From Moringa oleifera (taxonomy: Eukaryota > Streptophyta > Magnoliopsida > Brassicales > Moringaceae), in the NCBI GenBank assembly GCA_021397835.1, contig JAJFZO010000799.1, forward strand, positions 2,604,001 to 2,668,000: DNA of 64,000 bases, written 5' to 3'. The notes below the pieces were generated by a model. The model saw nothing but the letters and a program-made list of their open reading frames with translations, had not been told where the DNA came from and made no database searches. This document shows, piece after piece, positions 1 through 11,935 of this stretch (the stretch's first letter is position 1; each line of letters opens with the position of its first letter). A program made the position numbers and the translations under genes.

Positions 1-72
1 CCCCATAATTTGAAATCAAAATCTGTAGGTTTTATAGACTCCGGCGATCTTACAGCCCATTTAGCCCTTCAG
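1..72 (+). CDS. Possible 3' part of an exon of an upstream gene
   Basis: The first 72 bases are open in the frame starting at base 1 (24 codons, beginning P-H-N-L-K and ending H-L-A-L-Q). They end exactly at a good splice donor, CAG followed by GTATGT. The 24-codon peptide resembles no family that I recognise. The base composition is less AT-rich than the DNA that follows. No convincing downstream exon is visible before the AT-rich repeat at 516. The next exon could lie around 290-350 (an acceptor-like TTTCTAG ends at 290) or be a 3' UTR exon. It could also be a chance open frame. Confidence 0.3.
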
Positions 73-515
73 GTATGTATCGATAATTTTCGGAACTAAT
101 TAATCTCTAGATACATCGGCTACAGATCTGGGTATTTTCCTTAAATCATTAATTACTCAAATGGGCTGCAAATTTTCCTCCTCTGTTTGCTAATTTGTGT
201 TTGGTTCGGGATAAACTGCTTCTGCAAGATCGACTTAGAATTTATTAATCTATGGAGGCACAATAATGGTTTATTTTAGACAAATTTCTAGGAATCTTCA
301 AATTATTCGTTTTCATTTGCTTCGAGCTCAGGGACATTTTTAATCATGAGATTGAATGCATTTTCATAGCCTCCGGGACATGCATATACATACAAAATAA
401 GGATGTTGTGATTTGTGTAAGTTTCTTGGGATATCTTCTGGGGAAGCAAACAGAGACATAAAAAAGATGTAAACAAATGGGTAAAGTAAGCAAATGTGAG
501 GTCAAAGATTCTTTC
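73..515. other. Probable intron or 3' flank of the upstream exon
   Basis: This stretch has no open frame of useful length. It is moderately AT-rich and sits between the putative donor at 73 and the start of the direct repeat at 516. No repeat or RNA gene was recognised here. Confidence 0.4.
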
Positions 516-1292
516 TATAAATGCAACTTCCTAGGGACCTGAAGAGTGGCGTGAATGTGAACAAGACTTGAGAGCTTAAAAGTGTAAGCTGGTCCGCGGC
601 TCATGTGTGTGGCAAAGAGAAAAAAGTTGGTTATTTATTTAATTTATATTTTGGAAAAAAGTAAATTTAATGGTATTCAATTAGCTACGCGTTTCCTCAA
701 TATGAATCTTTTCTGTCAACGGCCTTATTGTGGGGCTATAGTCATCTGCGGAGCATTTTTATCATTAATTCTGCCGAGGTCATTTGGTACGAAAATAAAT
801 TAGAGTCACTTTCAAGATTTTAATATATGTTGGACATAGGACAGTTTTCAGAATTAATTTATATTTTTTAAAAATATGTGGTTTTGATAAAATTATATTT
901 TATATATTTTTAAATTATGATTTATTAAAAATATATACATTTGAATTTTTTCTTGATAAATTTCAGCTCAATAAATTTAGTCAATCTTATTGTTTATGAT
1001 TTTTATATGTGAATATGATAATTATATTTTTATAAAAATAAGTGACTTGTTGAATTTGGTGTTAAGACTTTTCCTTACCTTAGCAATGTCTCAAATAATT
1101 ATTATTATTATTTTTTTTATGTTTCTAATGCATATTTGAAGTGTAGAAACCAAATACCCTTTCACAAGAAGACATATTTCCTCTTTTCTTTTGAGAGCAT
1201 AATTCACATCATTACTATGTTGTCATTTTATTTTTTTTCCTCTTTTTGTTACCTCATCTTTCTCTTTCTTTGTCTTTTTTCATAATAAAAAT
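516..1292. repeat. Long direct repeat, copy 1
   Basis: This copy and bases 3,187-3,872 are diverged direct repeats in the same orientation. Both begin TATAAATGCAACTTCCTAGG and end just after a run of CAATAAAAAT or CATAATAAAAAT. Internal landmarks in the same order are TTGGTTATTTATTTAATTTA, a CATTAATTCTG block and ACTATGTTGTCATTTTATTT. Copy 1 is about 90 bases longer through AT-rich insertions. The two copies flank a decayed MULE transposase (2,110-3,180). The 66-codon open frame inside copy 1 (603-803) is not conserved in copy 2 and is unlikely to be a gene. Confidence 0.8.
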
Positions 1293-2109
1293 AAAAAAAA
1301 ATGGCTAAAATTGGCGTTTTATTACTTATTTTTTTAGTGCTTAAATATATTAAAAAGATAAAAAAATATCATTACAAAAGACAATGATATATTCAAAATT
1401 AAATAAACTCAAAAATTCATAAGATTTGTTGAATGCATTACTTTTAATCTTTCTCTTTTTCGATCTTTGTCTCTCCTTGAGCTTTGTCTTTCTTCGCTCT
1501 TTTTTTGAGTTTTTTTTTCTTCCGACCTTTGTATCTAAGATCTATTAAACCAAGATTCTAAGAAAAAATCGAAGGTTAGTTATCTTGTGCAGAGAAGGAA
1601 GCTCGTGTTTTTAACAACATATTTTTTAAACTCGTGTTTTTCACAACATATTTTTCAAGTGCGTGTTTATGATAATATATTTATCTTTAAAATCAGAACG
1701 TGCTCGAATAGGTAAAGAGAGTGATAGGTATACCTTTGAACTATAATGTAGCTTAAAACTATGAAGATTTTATTTGTTTTTATTTAGATTGTAACTTCTG
1801 TTATACTTTGTAACTTGGGTTAAGAATCGTGTCATACATGTTTGAAAATCTTATCTTACTTGGTTTATCGTAACATCATTATGAAATTCTTAGCATTCAT
1901 AAAATCATAATAAGTTTACGAATCGTGACTTATTTGATGAAATTGTATTATGTTATGCGAAATTGTATATTTTTTTCTGTAATATATACTTTTTTTTAGT
2001 TGTTATTTGAAATTTTTTCATGATCATTACAAAATACGGATTATTATAACTTGAAATGGTGCGTGGTTCGAGTCCAAAGAAAGTTTTGAATATATTGGCA
2101 GGGCTATCA
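1293..2109. other. AT-rich DNA, no gene seen
   Basis: Low-complexity AT-rich sequence lies between direct-repeat copy 1 and the MULE relic. A pyrimidine-rich patch (about 1,440-1,530) contains repeated TCTTT/CTTTGTCT words. There is no open frame or RNA gene that I can support. Confidence 0.5.
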
Positions 2110-3180
2110 AAATTAAGGAGTATATTATTTAGAGGGATTTGACATATGTTCAGTTGTTAAATTTGGTTAAATTTTGCATGGAGGCTGATTTCTTTAATGT
2201 TGATATTATACTGCATATCATAGTAAGATTTCAGAAACTGCTATCAATATTGAGTTAATGAATGATAAAGATGTTGAGTTTATGTTGTTCGATGACAATT
2301 AAAAGAATGGTTTGGTGCCATAAACGTTTAATTGAACAGTTGCATTACTTTCAGTATAAGAATTAAAAGGATTGACTCATTTTGACACTTAACATATTAA
2401 TGAGATCAACTTGGATGAATGGATGGACTATCATATTGGGTGTGAATACCCAAACATGGAAACTCAATTTACTCAGCCTACTACTGAAGAATAATGTGAA
2501 TTCATTATAAAAGTAGAACTCGACAATGAAAAATTGAATGAGAACTTACGTACCATCCTACCTTATGTCCCGATTGCATGCCTAGAGTACATAATAATTC
2601 AAATAATGGTGTTGTTAGATGATATAATATGTCGGATGTTGAATTATATAGTCTTGCTCCAACTTCTACTACGGAATCAGTGACTCCGATTCACAACCTT
2701 GCTAAAGGTTAGTTTTTCCCAAATAAGAAAGAGTTGAAGCGATTTTTTAGGAATGCATGTATTAACTGAGAACTTTGAATTTAGAGTCACTAAGTCTAAC
2801 AAATCAGTACTTGAGATTGCTTGTAAAGAAAAAAAATTATGTATGGAAGGTCCGTGCTGTGAGAGTTGCATAAGGGCAATTCTTTCAAATTAGAAGGTAT
2901 GATTTGACACATACTTGCGTAGTTAAAGAGTTGCATCAATGACATTGACAAGCAAGTTCTTCCATTATTGGAGAAATTGTAGCTCAGAGGTTATCTGTCA
3001 ATGCTAGAATCATTAAGTTGAAAGATATCATGAGTAACATGAAAGAACTATATGGCATACAAATTTTATATAATAAAGCTTGTAACGCTAATGAGTATGC
3101 ATTATCTATTACATATGGTGATCCAATTGAGTCATATCAACAACTACCGTCATACTACCACAAATTTTATATAATAAAGC
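2110..3180 (+). mobile_element. MULE (Mutator-like) transposase relic 1
   Basis: Fragments of a plant MULE transposase can be read in order on the plus strand, with many stops and frame changes. Around 2,135-2,300 there is a PB1-like N-terminal region (R-D-L-T-Y-V-Q-L, later N-D-K-D-V-E-F-M-L). Near 2,705-2,760 comes F-F-P-N-K-K-E-L-K-R-F. Then an E-I-A-C-K-E-K piece and an F-F-Q-I-R-R-Y-D-L-T-H-T-C piece match the MuDR amino-terminal domain. A distal part (2,965-3,165) holds I-I-G-E-I-V-A-Q-R-L and E-S-Y-Q-Q-L-P-S-Y-Y. The catalytic DDE region is absent because the relic stops at the second direct repeat. It is a dead fragment. Family assignment rests on motif order, not a database match. 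Confidence 0.72.
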
Positions 3181-3186
3181 AAGTTT

Positions 3187-3872
3187 TATAAATGCAACTT
3201 CCTAGGGACTTGAAGGGCAGGCATGAATTTGAACAAGACTTGGAGAGCATAGAAGTGTAAGATGGTCCATGGCTCATATGTTTGGCAAAGAAAAAAAGTT
3301 GGTTATTTATTTAATTTATATTTTGTAAAAATGTAAATTTAATGGTATTTAATTAGCTAGACGTTTCCTTAATATGAATCTTTTCACTTACTGTTGACAA
3401 AAACAAGGGCTTTATTGTGGGGCTCTAGTCATCTACTGAGCATCTTTATCATTAATTCTGTCAAGGCCATTGGTACTTTGCACGAAAATAAATTAGTCTC
3501 ACTTTGAAGCTTTTTATATATGTTGGATGAGAGACAATTTTCAGAATTAATTTGTATTTTTTAAAAATATGTGGCTTTTAGAAGATTATATTTTATATAT
3601 TTTTAAATTACAATTTACTAAAAATATATATTTTTTAATATTTTTCTTAATTTAAAATTTTAGGTCAATAAATATCGACTGTCTCAAATCATTAATTTTC
3701 TATGTTTTAACTCATATTTAAAGTGTAAAAACCAAATACCCTTCCATAGGAAAACATCTTTCCTCTTTTCTTTTGACAGCATAGTCCACCTCATTACTAT
3801 GTTGTCATTTTATTTTTTTTTCTCTTTTTTACCTCAATTTTCTCTCTCTTTGTCATTTTTCGCAATAAAAAT
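3187..3872. repeat. Long direct repeat, copy 2
   Basis: This is the second copy of the diverged repeat described at 516-1,292, offset 2,671 bases at its left edge. It starts directly after the MULE relic. The junction carries a short duplication: a 21-base AT-rich word at 3,059-3,079 recurs at 3,160-3,180. Confidence 0.8.
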
Positions 3873-4492
3873 ACATCATCACAAAATTATTTTTTGCTTT
3901 CATTTTCTTTCCCTAAACCTAATCTTTTAAACTTATTTTCTTTGAAATTTTTAACATTTTAAATAAAATAAAGTAAAAAAATTACAATTTAAGAAGGTAA
4001 CATTATGGTTTATTGACGAATCAAATTTTTGTCAAAATTTTTAATGATATTAAAAGGTAATGAGGTGGATCGAATTCATAAATTTATTTTTAAATTTTTT
4101 AATTATTTTTTATAGTAATTGTTTAATGGGTTCACATATATTGATTTTCTCACTTATTTGACGATTAATGAAGTATGAGTACAGATTGCATTTAAACCTA
4201 TGTGCATTTGAAAAAATGTTAAAAAAAGAGTAGTTGCGGTGGATTGTGCATTTTCAAACAGCCAAATTCTAGGTCGTGCAAATAACCAAACCTTAAATTG
4301 TGCAAACAATCAACTATAGTTACTATAATATCGTAATTTATTGTTTATTTTCATAATTAATTATTAATTTGAAAATAACATGCATTATTATGTATATAAG
4401 GTGGTTTTAAATGCCACTATAATGTTAATAAAGAATGTTTTGATTATAATGCAAGATGGTCGATTAGGTTATGTATGCAACATAATAATAAC

Positions 4493-4745
4493 TTATGATA
4501 CTGTCAAAATGATCTGTAACTTAGAAAACAATGAGTTATTATTACTTGGTGAGTATATCAAATATATTGTCAAATTTGTTACTAAGTAGATAATGTACCG
4601 TTTGCTTATAAAATTCGTACTAACTACATGCAATCTAATAGTGATTTATGATATTCTCAAAACTTAGAAAATAGTAACTTGTTATTATTTGGTTAGTATA
4701 TCAAAGATATTAGCAAAGTTCGTTGCTAAGTAGATAATGTAATAT
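4493..4745. repeat. Diverged tandem pair, ~100-150 bp units
   Basis: The block TTATGATACTGTCAAAATGA through TAAGTAGATAATGTAC (4,493-4,600) recurs in diverged form at 4,644-4,745. The shared words are TTATGATA, CTTAGAAAA, AGTATATCAAA and CTAAGTAGATAATGTA. No coding potential is conserved between the two units. Confidence 0.65.
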
Positions 4746-6094
4746 TAGTCATTATTTAACTTAAAATTAACTTAAAATGGTGAGATAATTTACATCATTT
4801 AACTTCAAGTGAGACTTCACAATTTATTTAAGTCATGACTTACATGATTATTATTATATAGTAACTTATTGCTAAATTTATAATGCATATACTACTTAGT
4901 TGGTATAATATATTGACTTATTGTTAAGTTCATAATGCACTTACTACTTATAAAAATTTGAAATTATAATATTATATTTTACATTCTTGACAAATCACAT
5001 GCATACCATCAAAAGTGTATTTCAAAATATATATTCAAATTAAAAAATGTATCATTAACATGTTAATTATTTCAACAATCACATAATGACTACAAATCCA
5101 ATATACGTTCAATCGAAATCTTCAGAATTAATTTACGTAAATTTTCAATGGTATTGATCATCAAATCTATTCCATGGCACACTCACCAAAAGTGAAAGAG
5201 AAGCCATCCATGATCAACTTCATGAACTTAATGCTAAGTAAAATTCTCAATTAGTTACTATGTTTATTTAATAAGTTATTATGTCTATTTAATAAATTTT
5301 CTATTGTATGTTATTTACTAAAACTATTATCTAGTGCACCTTTTGTGATTGAATAAATTGTTCTCTCTTTTTCTTTTTCTTAAGTTTTTAAAATATGTTC
5401 ATATTCATATTTTCTAATAGACATATCTATAATCAAATTGGTTGAAACAAATATCTAAAAACAAATCTAAAACAATAATAAAATAAAATAAAGTTTAAAA
5501 AAGGATAGCATCTAGTTTATAATTGTTGTATTGTTCTTCATTAAGTCAAAACACCTACATTACCATGCAAAAAGATCATTGAAAAAGTTAGTATATAAAT
5601 TAAATTGAGATGATTATATAAATATATGAAATGATTAATTTTAATTAAAAAGTGAAGAACGACAAAAAACAAAAAAAAACATACCTTTTTTTTTTCTTTT
5701 ACAAATCCTTCATGCAATTAATTGAAAAAAAGTATAAGAATTTAGAAAATTCAATCATGATAATTTTGAAGAATCTTAAACTTTAAATATTAGAATGAGA
5801 AGAAGAGAAAAAAAAAATTGATTAGAATGAAGAGACGAAAAAAAAAGTTTCTTAAAATGAAGAAGAAGAAATAATTAAGTGGAAAAGTCAATCATTACAA
5901 TAATAAAAAATAATAAATTTAAGGGTAAATATGAAAGAAGATCTTAAACTTAGCATGTTTTTTAATTCAAACTACAAACTTCAATTTGATTCAATTTTAA
6001 GCTAAAAATATCAATTTGATTTAATTAAACTTTGGCTCAAAACAACTATGAAAATTTTAAAGGTATTTTTACAGTTGAAATGAAAAGAACCTAA

Positions 6095-6096
<2 letters not shown>

Positions 6097-6134
<38 letters not shown>
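6097..6134. repeat. (TA)n microsatellite
   Basis: This is a pure TA dinucleotide run of about 19 repeats. It is followed about 15 bases later by a short run of TATCA/TGTCA pentamers. Confidence 0.95.
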
Positions 6135-6135
<1 letters not shown>

Positions 6136-9100
6136 CATCTATTGTATCATATCATATCATATCATGTCACGTCGTGTCATATCACTGTAGAGAATCATCA
6201 TTTTTTTTATAGAAATGCCATAAACATGTGACGTTTAAAACATGTTTTATATAAAGAAAGTGAGCATTCATACATAGTCCAAGGAGGTTAGTTTACAAAA
6301 TCGAAGAAATTTTCCTTTACATCACATATCTTAGCCCTCTTGATATGTACGAAAGTGCTCAAGAGGAGAGAACGTAGAAGAGGATAGGCTGTTAACTTGT
6401 GCCTCTATGGTTTTCAAGGTTTATTAAGAACTTCGTTTTCCAACTTCACTAATCTGAAAATTTATTTATGATTTAGTAAGTTACAACTCAATAAGTATAA
6501 ATGTATAATAACAATAAATCATGCCAAAAATATTATTCGAATCACAAGTTATTACTAAACATGTTATCTTTACTCATCAAAGATCAAGTGTAAACAAACA
6601 TATGCAAGTCATATGCAATTTCATTTTCTTTATATTGTAGCCAACAAGATAAGTAAACACTTCAAAAATTTCATGTGAATATGTTGATCTATAAGATCAT
6701 AATCATATATGTGTAATTTTTCATATCATAAGCTTATGGCAAAGAAAAGTGATTATGCATCATTGACCATTAGTTAATGGAGTATCCCGTGTTACCTCTT
6801 TTTTATTTAGTTATGCAAGTACTCATCTAGTAAACAAACATACTTTTAAATGTTCAAACAATAATTTAAGGCACCGATTTATTTCATAACACAAATATAC
6901 AACTTTTTTCTTATACATTCAACCATGTAATTTGCTTGTACTCATCTTTTGTAGTTTTAAAAGTTTTTGCCTCTATGTAAACTTTCTCCTACTTGTCTTT
7001 TCTCACCTTGTAATTGTCCTATGAGTTTGTAAAATATAATATTATGATATTTATAAAACAATCCTGCATGATGGATGATGAGCCTAAGTTGAATTCTTTT
7101 TTTCCTAACTTCATTTCAATTTACTTAATGTTATTTTTACGCTCAAGTTTACTTCTTTTTCACGTACAATTAATTTATCCCTTCATATTCCTTATACTGA
7201 AATAAATCATTCAGTGATAAACTAAATTTACTCCTCAAACCTCACTAAGTTAACACTTTACTAAATTTTATTTTCTACAAAATATCCGCTACCTTAGTAA
7301 TCAAGCCATAACTCTTCCACTTCTTATTATTTAGTCAAGTTGTTTTGCAGTCATTTAGTTTAGCTTCTTATCTACAGTTTCATGCTTTATATTTTACTAA
7401 ATTTAAACTCTAAACCCGTGAAAATTATGTCTCAAATTGCTGCCCTAAAAAAAAGCACTCTTGTATTTTTCAACAAATATCTAACCTTAATTTTCACACA
7501 TAGCTCAAAAATTATGTCTTCACTCATTATATAGATTAATCAATCGTACAAGAGGACAAAAATGAAGTATAATCAGAAAAACATTAGCTTATTTTACTTA
7601 CTTTCAAGTTAATCTAAATTACTCTAACTCAGTTCATCAACTTGCTTGTCTAGTTCTTTCTTTTTTAGTTCACATCTTTTCTTATCTTTCTTTCTCCTAA
7701 ATTTCATGTAAAAGAAATGTAGTTAGAGAGTTTTTATTCAATTTGCAGAGATATCATTTTTAAGAAAGAAGAAATATGAGATTGTTACTGTTTCTTGGTA
7801 TATATAGGGTTTTAGTAAAATTACTAGGTGTTCTTTAGTCTTGTGCATTCACTTAGCATCTTACTTTATCTTATTATTTTTTACTCCTTATAAAATTTTG
7901 ATTTACTCCCTATAATTCTTGTAACTCATAACATATTTAACACACTTTTAAGTATTGACAACAATCTTTTAGAATTCATGTGGCCTATACGTAATAATTA
8001 CATCTCAATAACCATCAACTACGTATAGTTTACATATTTAAACACATATAAATACATATATAACTATATGTGTACCTATAATTATAATATGTGAGCATAG
8101 TAATAATAGGAATATTACATGAAATATCTCAAAAATAACTCAAATAAATTTTGTATTTTATTTTAAATCAATAACTCAAATTTGAATAATTTTAAACTCA
8201 TAAACTATTTTTTATGAATTTTTCAAACTTTTCAGAGTATAAAATTTTTAAAAATATACTTTTAATATTCAAAATTTTTAAAATTTTTTTATAATGGTAG
8301 ATTAAATATTTTTTTTACTTTTGTGTAAAATATTAAGTCAAAATTTATTATATAAAATTTTTAATTTAAATATTTTTAATTTTTAAATTTTTTGAAAAAG
8401 TCTAAATTGAACTAAATTAAAAAATTAAATATAAAATTGAACCAAATGAAAGTTGGGAGTTTGAATTTTTTTTAAGAAAAAGCATAATTGAGGGTTTTGT
8501 TTATATATTTACCATAAATTTAAAATTATTTAGAGCTAATTAAATTAATATATTTTATAAAACTTAAACTGAATCAATAAAAATCTTGAAACTGCACATC
8601 TACCACATGCCTTTTAAATCAAACATTAAATTTAATTTTAAAAAATTCAACATTAAAAAAAAATTCTCATAAAATTTTGTATATATATATATCAAAAAAT
8701 TAAAAAACTAAACTAAAATGACATCAATTAAATGGCGTGCCACTAGCCAACGACTTTAGTGGGTTTGCCTAGAAGCCGCCCTTGGATTAGGTATAACTTG
8801 TCCATAAAACATAAGGACAAAAGTATGATCCAAAAAGAAAATGAACTATTTTGGTGGGCCAAGTAGTTCTCACTGTTACATACAACGGTTTAGAAGTGAC
8901 TCTTGCAATGAAAGCTTAATTCTTAAAATTCTAGCAACTAAGACTAAGGGTAGTTACTAATCATAAAAGTTTTTATTTTATTATTTATTTATTTATTATA
9001 TTTTTAACAAGTAAATTGTTTTTTAAGCATACTTTACTCCTTAAAATACTTTAAGTAAATTAAATCTTATGGTCTATAGACACTTAAGGCTCTGATCTTC

Positions 9101-9483
9101 ATCATTATTTGTTTTTTCTTCCAAGTTTAGGTCCCTAAAATTAAGCTTTGTTAACTAATTAAGACTTCAAGAAATCCAAACTTATGAATCTCAGGAGTTT
9201 TCACCATTTGGGCTCTTTTCTTTTCTCTTTTTATTTATTGGTTGCATCAAGTAGTTTCTTCTTCAGCATATCTGACTTCCCAAAATGCTCTTGTCAAGTT
9301 ATATATTTGTTTTTCATTGCTACGCAACCATCTGTCAATAGCTTTTCCTTTTCTTTTTTCTTCTTAAATATCCACTAATCAAATTTCTGCAAGTCATTCT
9401 TTTTTCATGGGACTTGAAATTTTGAGTAGCCATCATAGTTGCTTTGCTATACTTGATAGAAACCTATATTCAGTAGAGAGAAG

Positions 9484-9846
9484 ACCGTTAGTGCTCATAT
9501 ATTTGATAGGCGGTTGCTAAATGATGCTTTTGAAAAAATGGTGCCTCTTGTGGTAAAGATGGAACCATATGAGGAAATGATTTTGGTGTGGTTTAAGGTT
9601 GATGAAGAGAACACACAAGAAAAAAAAGAATTCACTGTTGGGATGATCCGAGAAGCCTGCAATGCTCAAGTTAGGCAGCATAATGATATAGTAAAAAGTG
9701 TCGAATAAGAGCTTACTCGAGATCCTGTTTTTATGACGTGTTGTGGAGCTAACGATAACCCTCTACAAAAGCTCTCTGCTTATTGCCATCAAGGTGGCTT
9801 GGTGGCTCTTCCTTTTACTTACAAACAAGTTACTAGTCTTTTTTGA
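9484..9846 (+). pseudogene. Unidentified coding-like fragment, broken
   Basis: The frame used by the open stretch 9,514-9,708 can be read from about 9,484. After a TAA stop near 9,706 the same frame continues to about 9,846, giving roughly 120 codons. The amino-acid composition looks protein-like rather than AT-noise: M-V-P-L-V-V-K-M-E-P-Y-E-E-M, then D-E-E-N-T-Q-E-K-K-E-F, then D-P-V-F-M-T-C-C-G-A-N. Degraded coding-like words continue in other frames to about 9,960. I do not recognise the family. Position next to a LINE relic would fit a captured or retroposed gene fragment, but that is inference. Confidence 0.4.
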
Positions 9847-11318
9847 CATATTGTTTGTCCTTTATACCGTTAGCTCAATGTACTGATGCGAGAAAGTTTG
9901 GTGGCATGGGTCATGCCTTTTAGGTCGTTCTGATCAACCCTTTGATGCAAAAAGTTATTCTTGAGCCTTAATCCATATATAGCTACACCGTATACAAAAT
10001 AGGTTGACATTTCTAGTCCATGAAATGAAAGAAAGAATTTTGACAACCCGTAAAATGGCGTGTATAAGCTGCCATAAACCTTCTAACCTCATCACGCATA
10101 ACTAAACAAAAATTCATTGCATTGTGCACAGCGAAGATGGCAGCATCAATGTTGCACTTTTTAGGTATGCGGATGGTAGTTTCTCCATTCGTTATCTACA
10201 GGGTGGGAGTAGAATTAAAAACACTATTTCGTAAGCACCTTAGCTTTTATCCAATCACACAAGTAATCTATAGCATGGTAAATTGTCCTTTGACATGTAA
10301 GGGAAGAACCATTCTATAATTTGTCATTCCTTTGCCTCCATATGCTTACATAGAATCACGAAAAATTTCCCACGATCTTGGTCCCATTCTCGACAACCGA
10401 AAATCATAAGGTCAACCCTCTTAAGGTTTTATAATTCTTCATTTAAACGTGTGTTAAGTCGAAAATTGCTTGAATCTGAAAGCCATGGGTCTCCCTAGAC
10501 ATGGATGTTTAAGCCATTACCAAATTTCCTAGGCAAAAGAAATGAACTCATGCAACACTGTGGTATAGATTGAAGCATAGATTTAAGTAGAACCATGTTA
10601 GATCAAACCCCATCTTCAGTAAAATAGCTCTCAAGTAGCCCCAAACAACCCTATAATAAGCTTTCTTGATATCTATTTTTGATGTGATCTTCTCCTTCTT
10701 GCCTTGAGATAGATTTCTTCTACAGAAAATGTATTTTGCTTTAAAAGCAACTAATACATTATCAGCAATGCATTTACTAGGCATAAAAGCAACTTGTTCT
10801 TGCGAGATCAACAACAAGAAGCAATTTTTTTTTCGAACGATTAGCTATAGCCTTCAACATCACTTTATATATGATATTACACAATGCAATCGGATGCAAA
10901 TCCTTCATGGTAGTAGGATTCTTACAGTTAGGTATCAAAATAATTTCAATTTTATTTAAAGAACATGGAAAATTACCTTCTTCCATCCACCCAGAACAGG
11001 CCAGGGAATGAGTAATGTCATCATCTCTAATTAAATGCTATAACTTAATTTTAGAAAAAGGCCAAGTTGAAACCATTAAGACCTGACGCCTCATCAGTCA
11101 ATGAATGGTGCTAACAGCATGTTATTATCGTCAATCGAAATAGAGTAAGGCACGGCACCATGAACTGGTTCAAATTCGCCCTCATTACTAGAAAAAAAAA
11201 ACTACTTGAAGTATTTCTTTGCAATAGCACACCTATCATTGATATGGTCAGTAACCACCCCTTTGTCATTTTCAAGCCCTTTAATTCGATTAGCCCTATT
11301 CTCTGAACCTTTACAATA

Positions 11319-11748
11319 TGTTGAGTATGTATGGAGATAATCTTATCTAAAAAAGTGTATATTTATCTGAAAGGATATAAATTTATCTGAGATGGCATAT
11401 ACTTATCAGAAAGGGTATATACTCATCTAAAAGAGTATATACTTATCTAAAAAGGTATCTTAAAATTCTCATACATTTATCTTTTAGCCTTGGGCTCTAC
11501 TATATAAATGAGAGATTTCTACTCATGTAAACATCACAACAGAGAGAATAAGTGAGAGTCCTACAGTTTTATTCTAGTAGAGTGAGGGTTAGGAAAACAA
11601 TTATCTCTCTTGTAATCTGTTTTCATAATGAAAAGGGTTTCCTGCAGCGATTGTAAAGTGGATATAACTCTCAATTGAGGGTGAACCACTATAAATATTG
11701 TGTTCCTATGATTGTTTATTTTTTTCTTGTTTTCATTATTGTTTTCAG
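11319..11748 (+). mobile_element. LTR-like segment inserted in the LINE
   Basis: This starts near TGTTGAGTATGTATGG and carries five diverged copies of a TATCT(G/A)AAA...GTATAT word. It then has a TATATAAATGAGAG promoter-like block, TTGTAATCTG and an AT-rich end finishing in TTTTCA. That arrangement, TG...CA with TATA box and transcript-start region, is typical of a plant LTR. The right edge is uncertain and I could not confirm a 5-base target duplication. No primer-binding site is evident next to it. Confidence 0.5.
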
Positions 11749-11754
11749 GTTATA

Positions 11755-11935
11755 GAGATTTGATATTTGATCCATTAAATTTTGGTGTGATTGGTCCAGT
11801 TACTCTTAAAGCTTCAAATGGCCATAAATTCAATAGTATTTATTGACTGCTTCATCAAATGGGTTGAAGCACGATACTTCATCCAAGTAAATAAGCCAAT
11901 GGTGATAAACTTTTTTAAAACGGAGAAATTTATAA
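11755..11935 (+). mobile_element. Gypsy-type integrase core fragment
   Basis: On the plus strand the words F-G-V-I-G-P-V then K-A-S-N-G-H-K-F, followed after a frame change by I-D-C-F-I-K-W-V-E-A, match the conserved integrase core of plant Ty3/Gypsy elements. The fragment is about 60 residues long with at least one frameshift. It abuts the LTR-like segment on its right side. That is not the normal position of an integrase relative to an LTR in a single element, so the two pieces may come from different insertions. Confidence 0.65.

Larger units (their letters stand above)
3873..9480. other. Long AT-rich intergenic tract
   Basis: I see no gene in this roughly 5.6 kb. Open frames are short and of biased, low-complexity composition. 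It contains a diverged tandem pair (4,493-4,745), a dinucleotide microsatellite (6,097-6,134) and a short TATCA-type minisatellite (about 6,150-6,185). Older transposon remains are likely but too decayed to name. Confidence 0.6.

Noticed and set aside
516..3872. Interpretation of the direct repeats as a complete LTR retrotransposon
   Set aside because: The interior reads as MULE transposase, not gag-pol, and I could not see a primer-binding site or polypurine tract. It is kept only as an unexplained direct repeat.
6097..6185. Possible origin or regulatory AT element
   Set aside because: A simple dinucleotide run followed by pentamers is ordinary microsatellite DNA, and there is no evidence of function.
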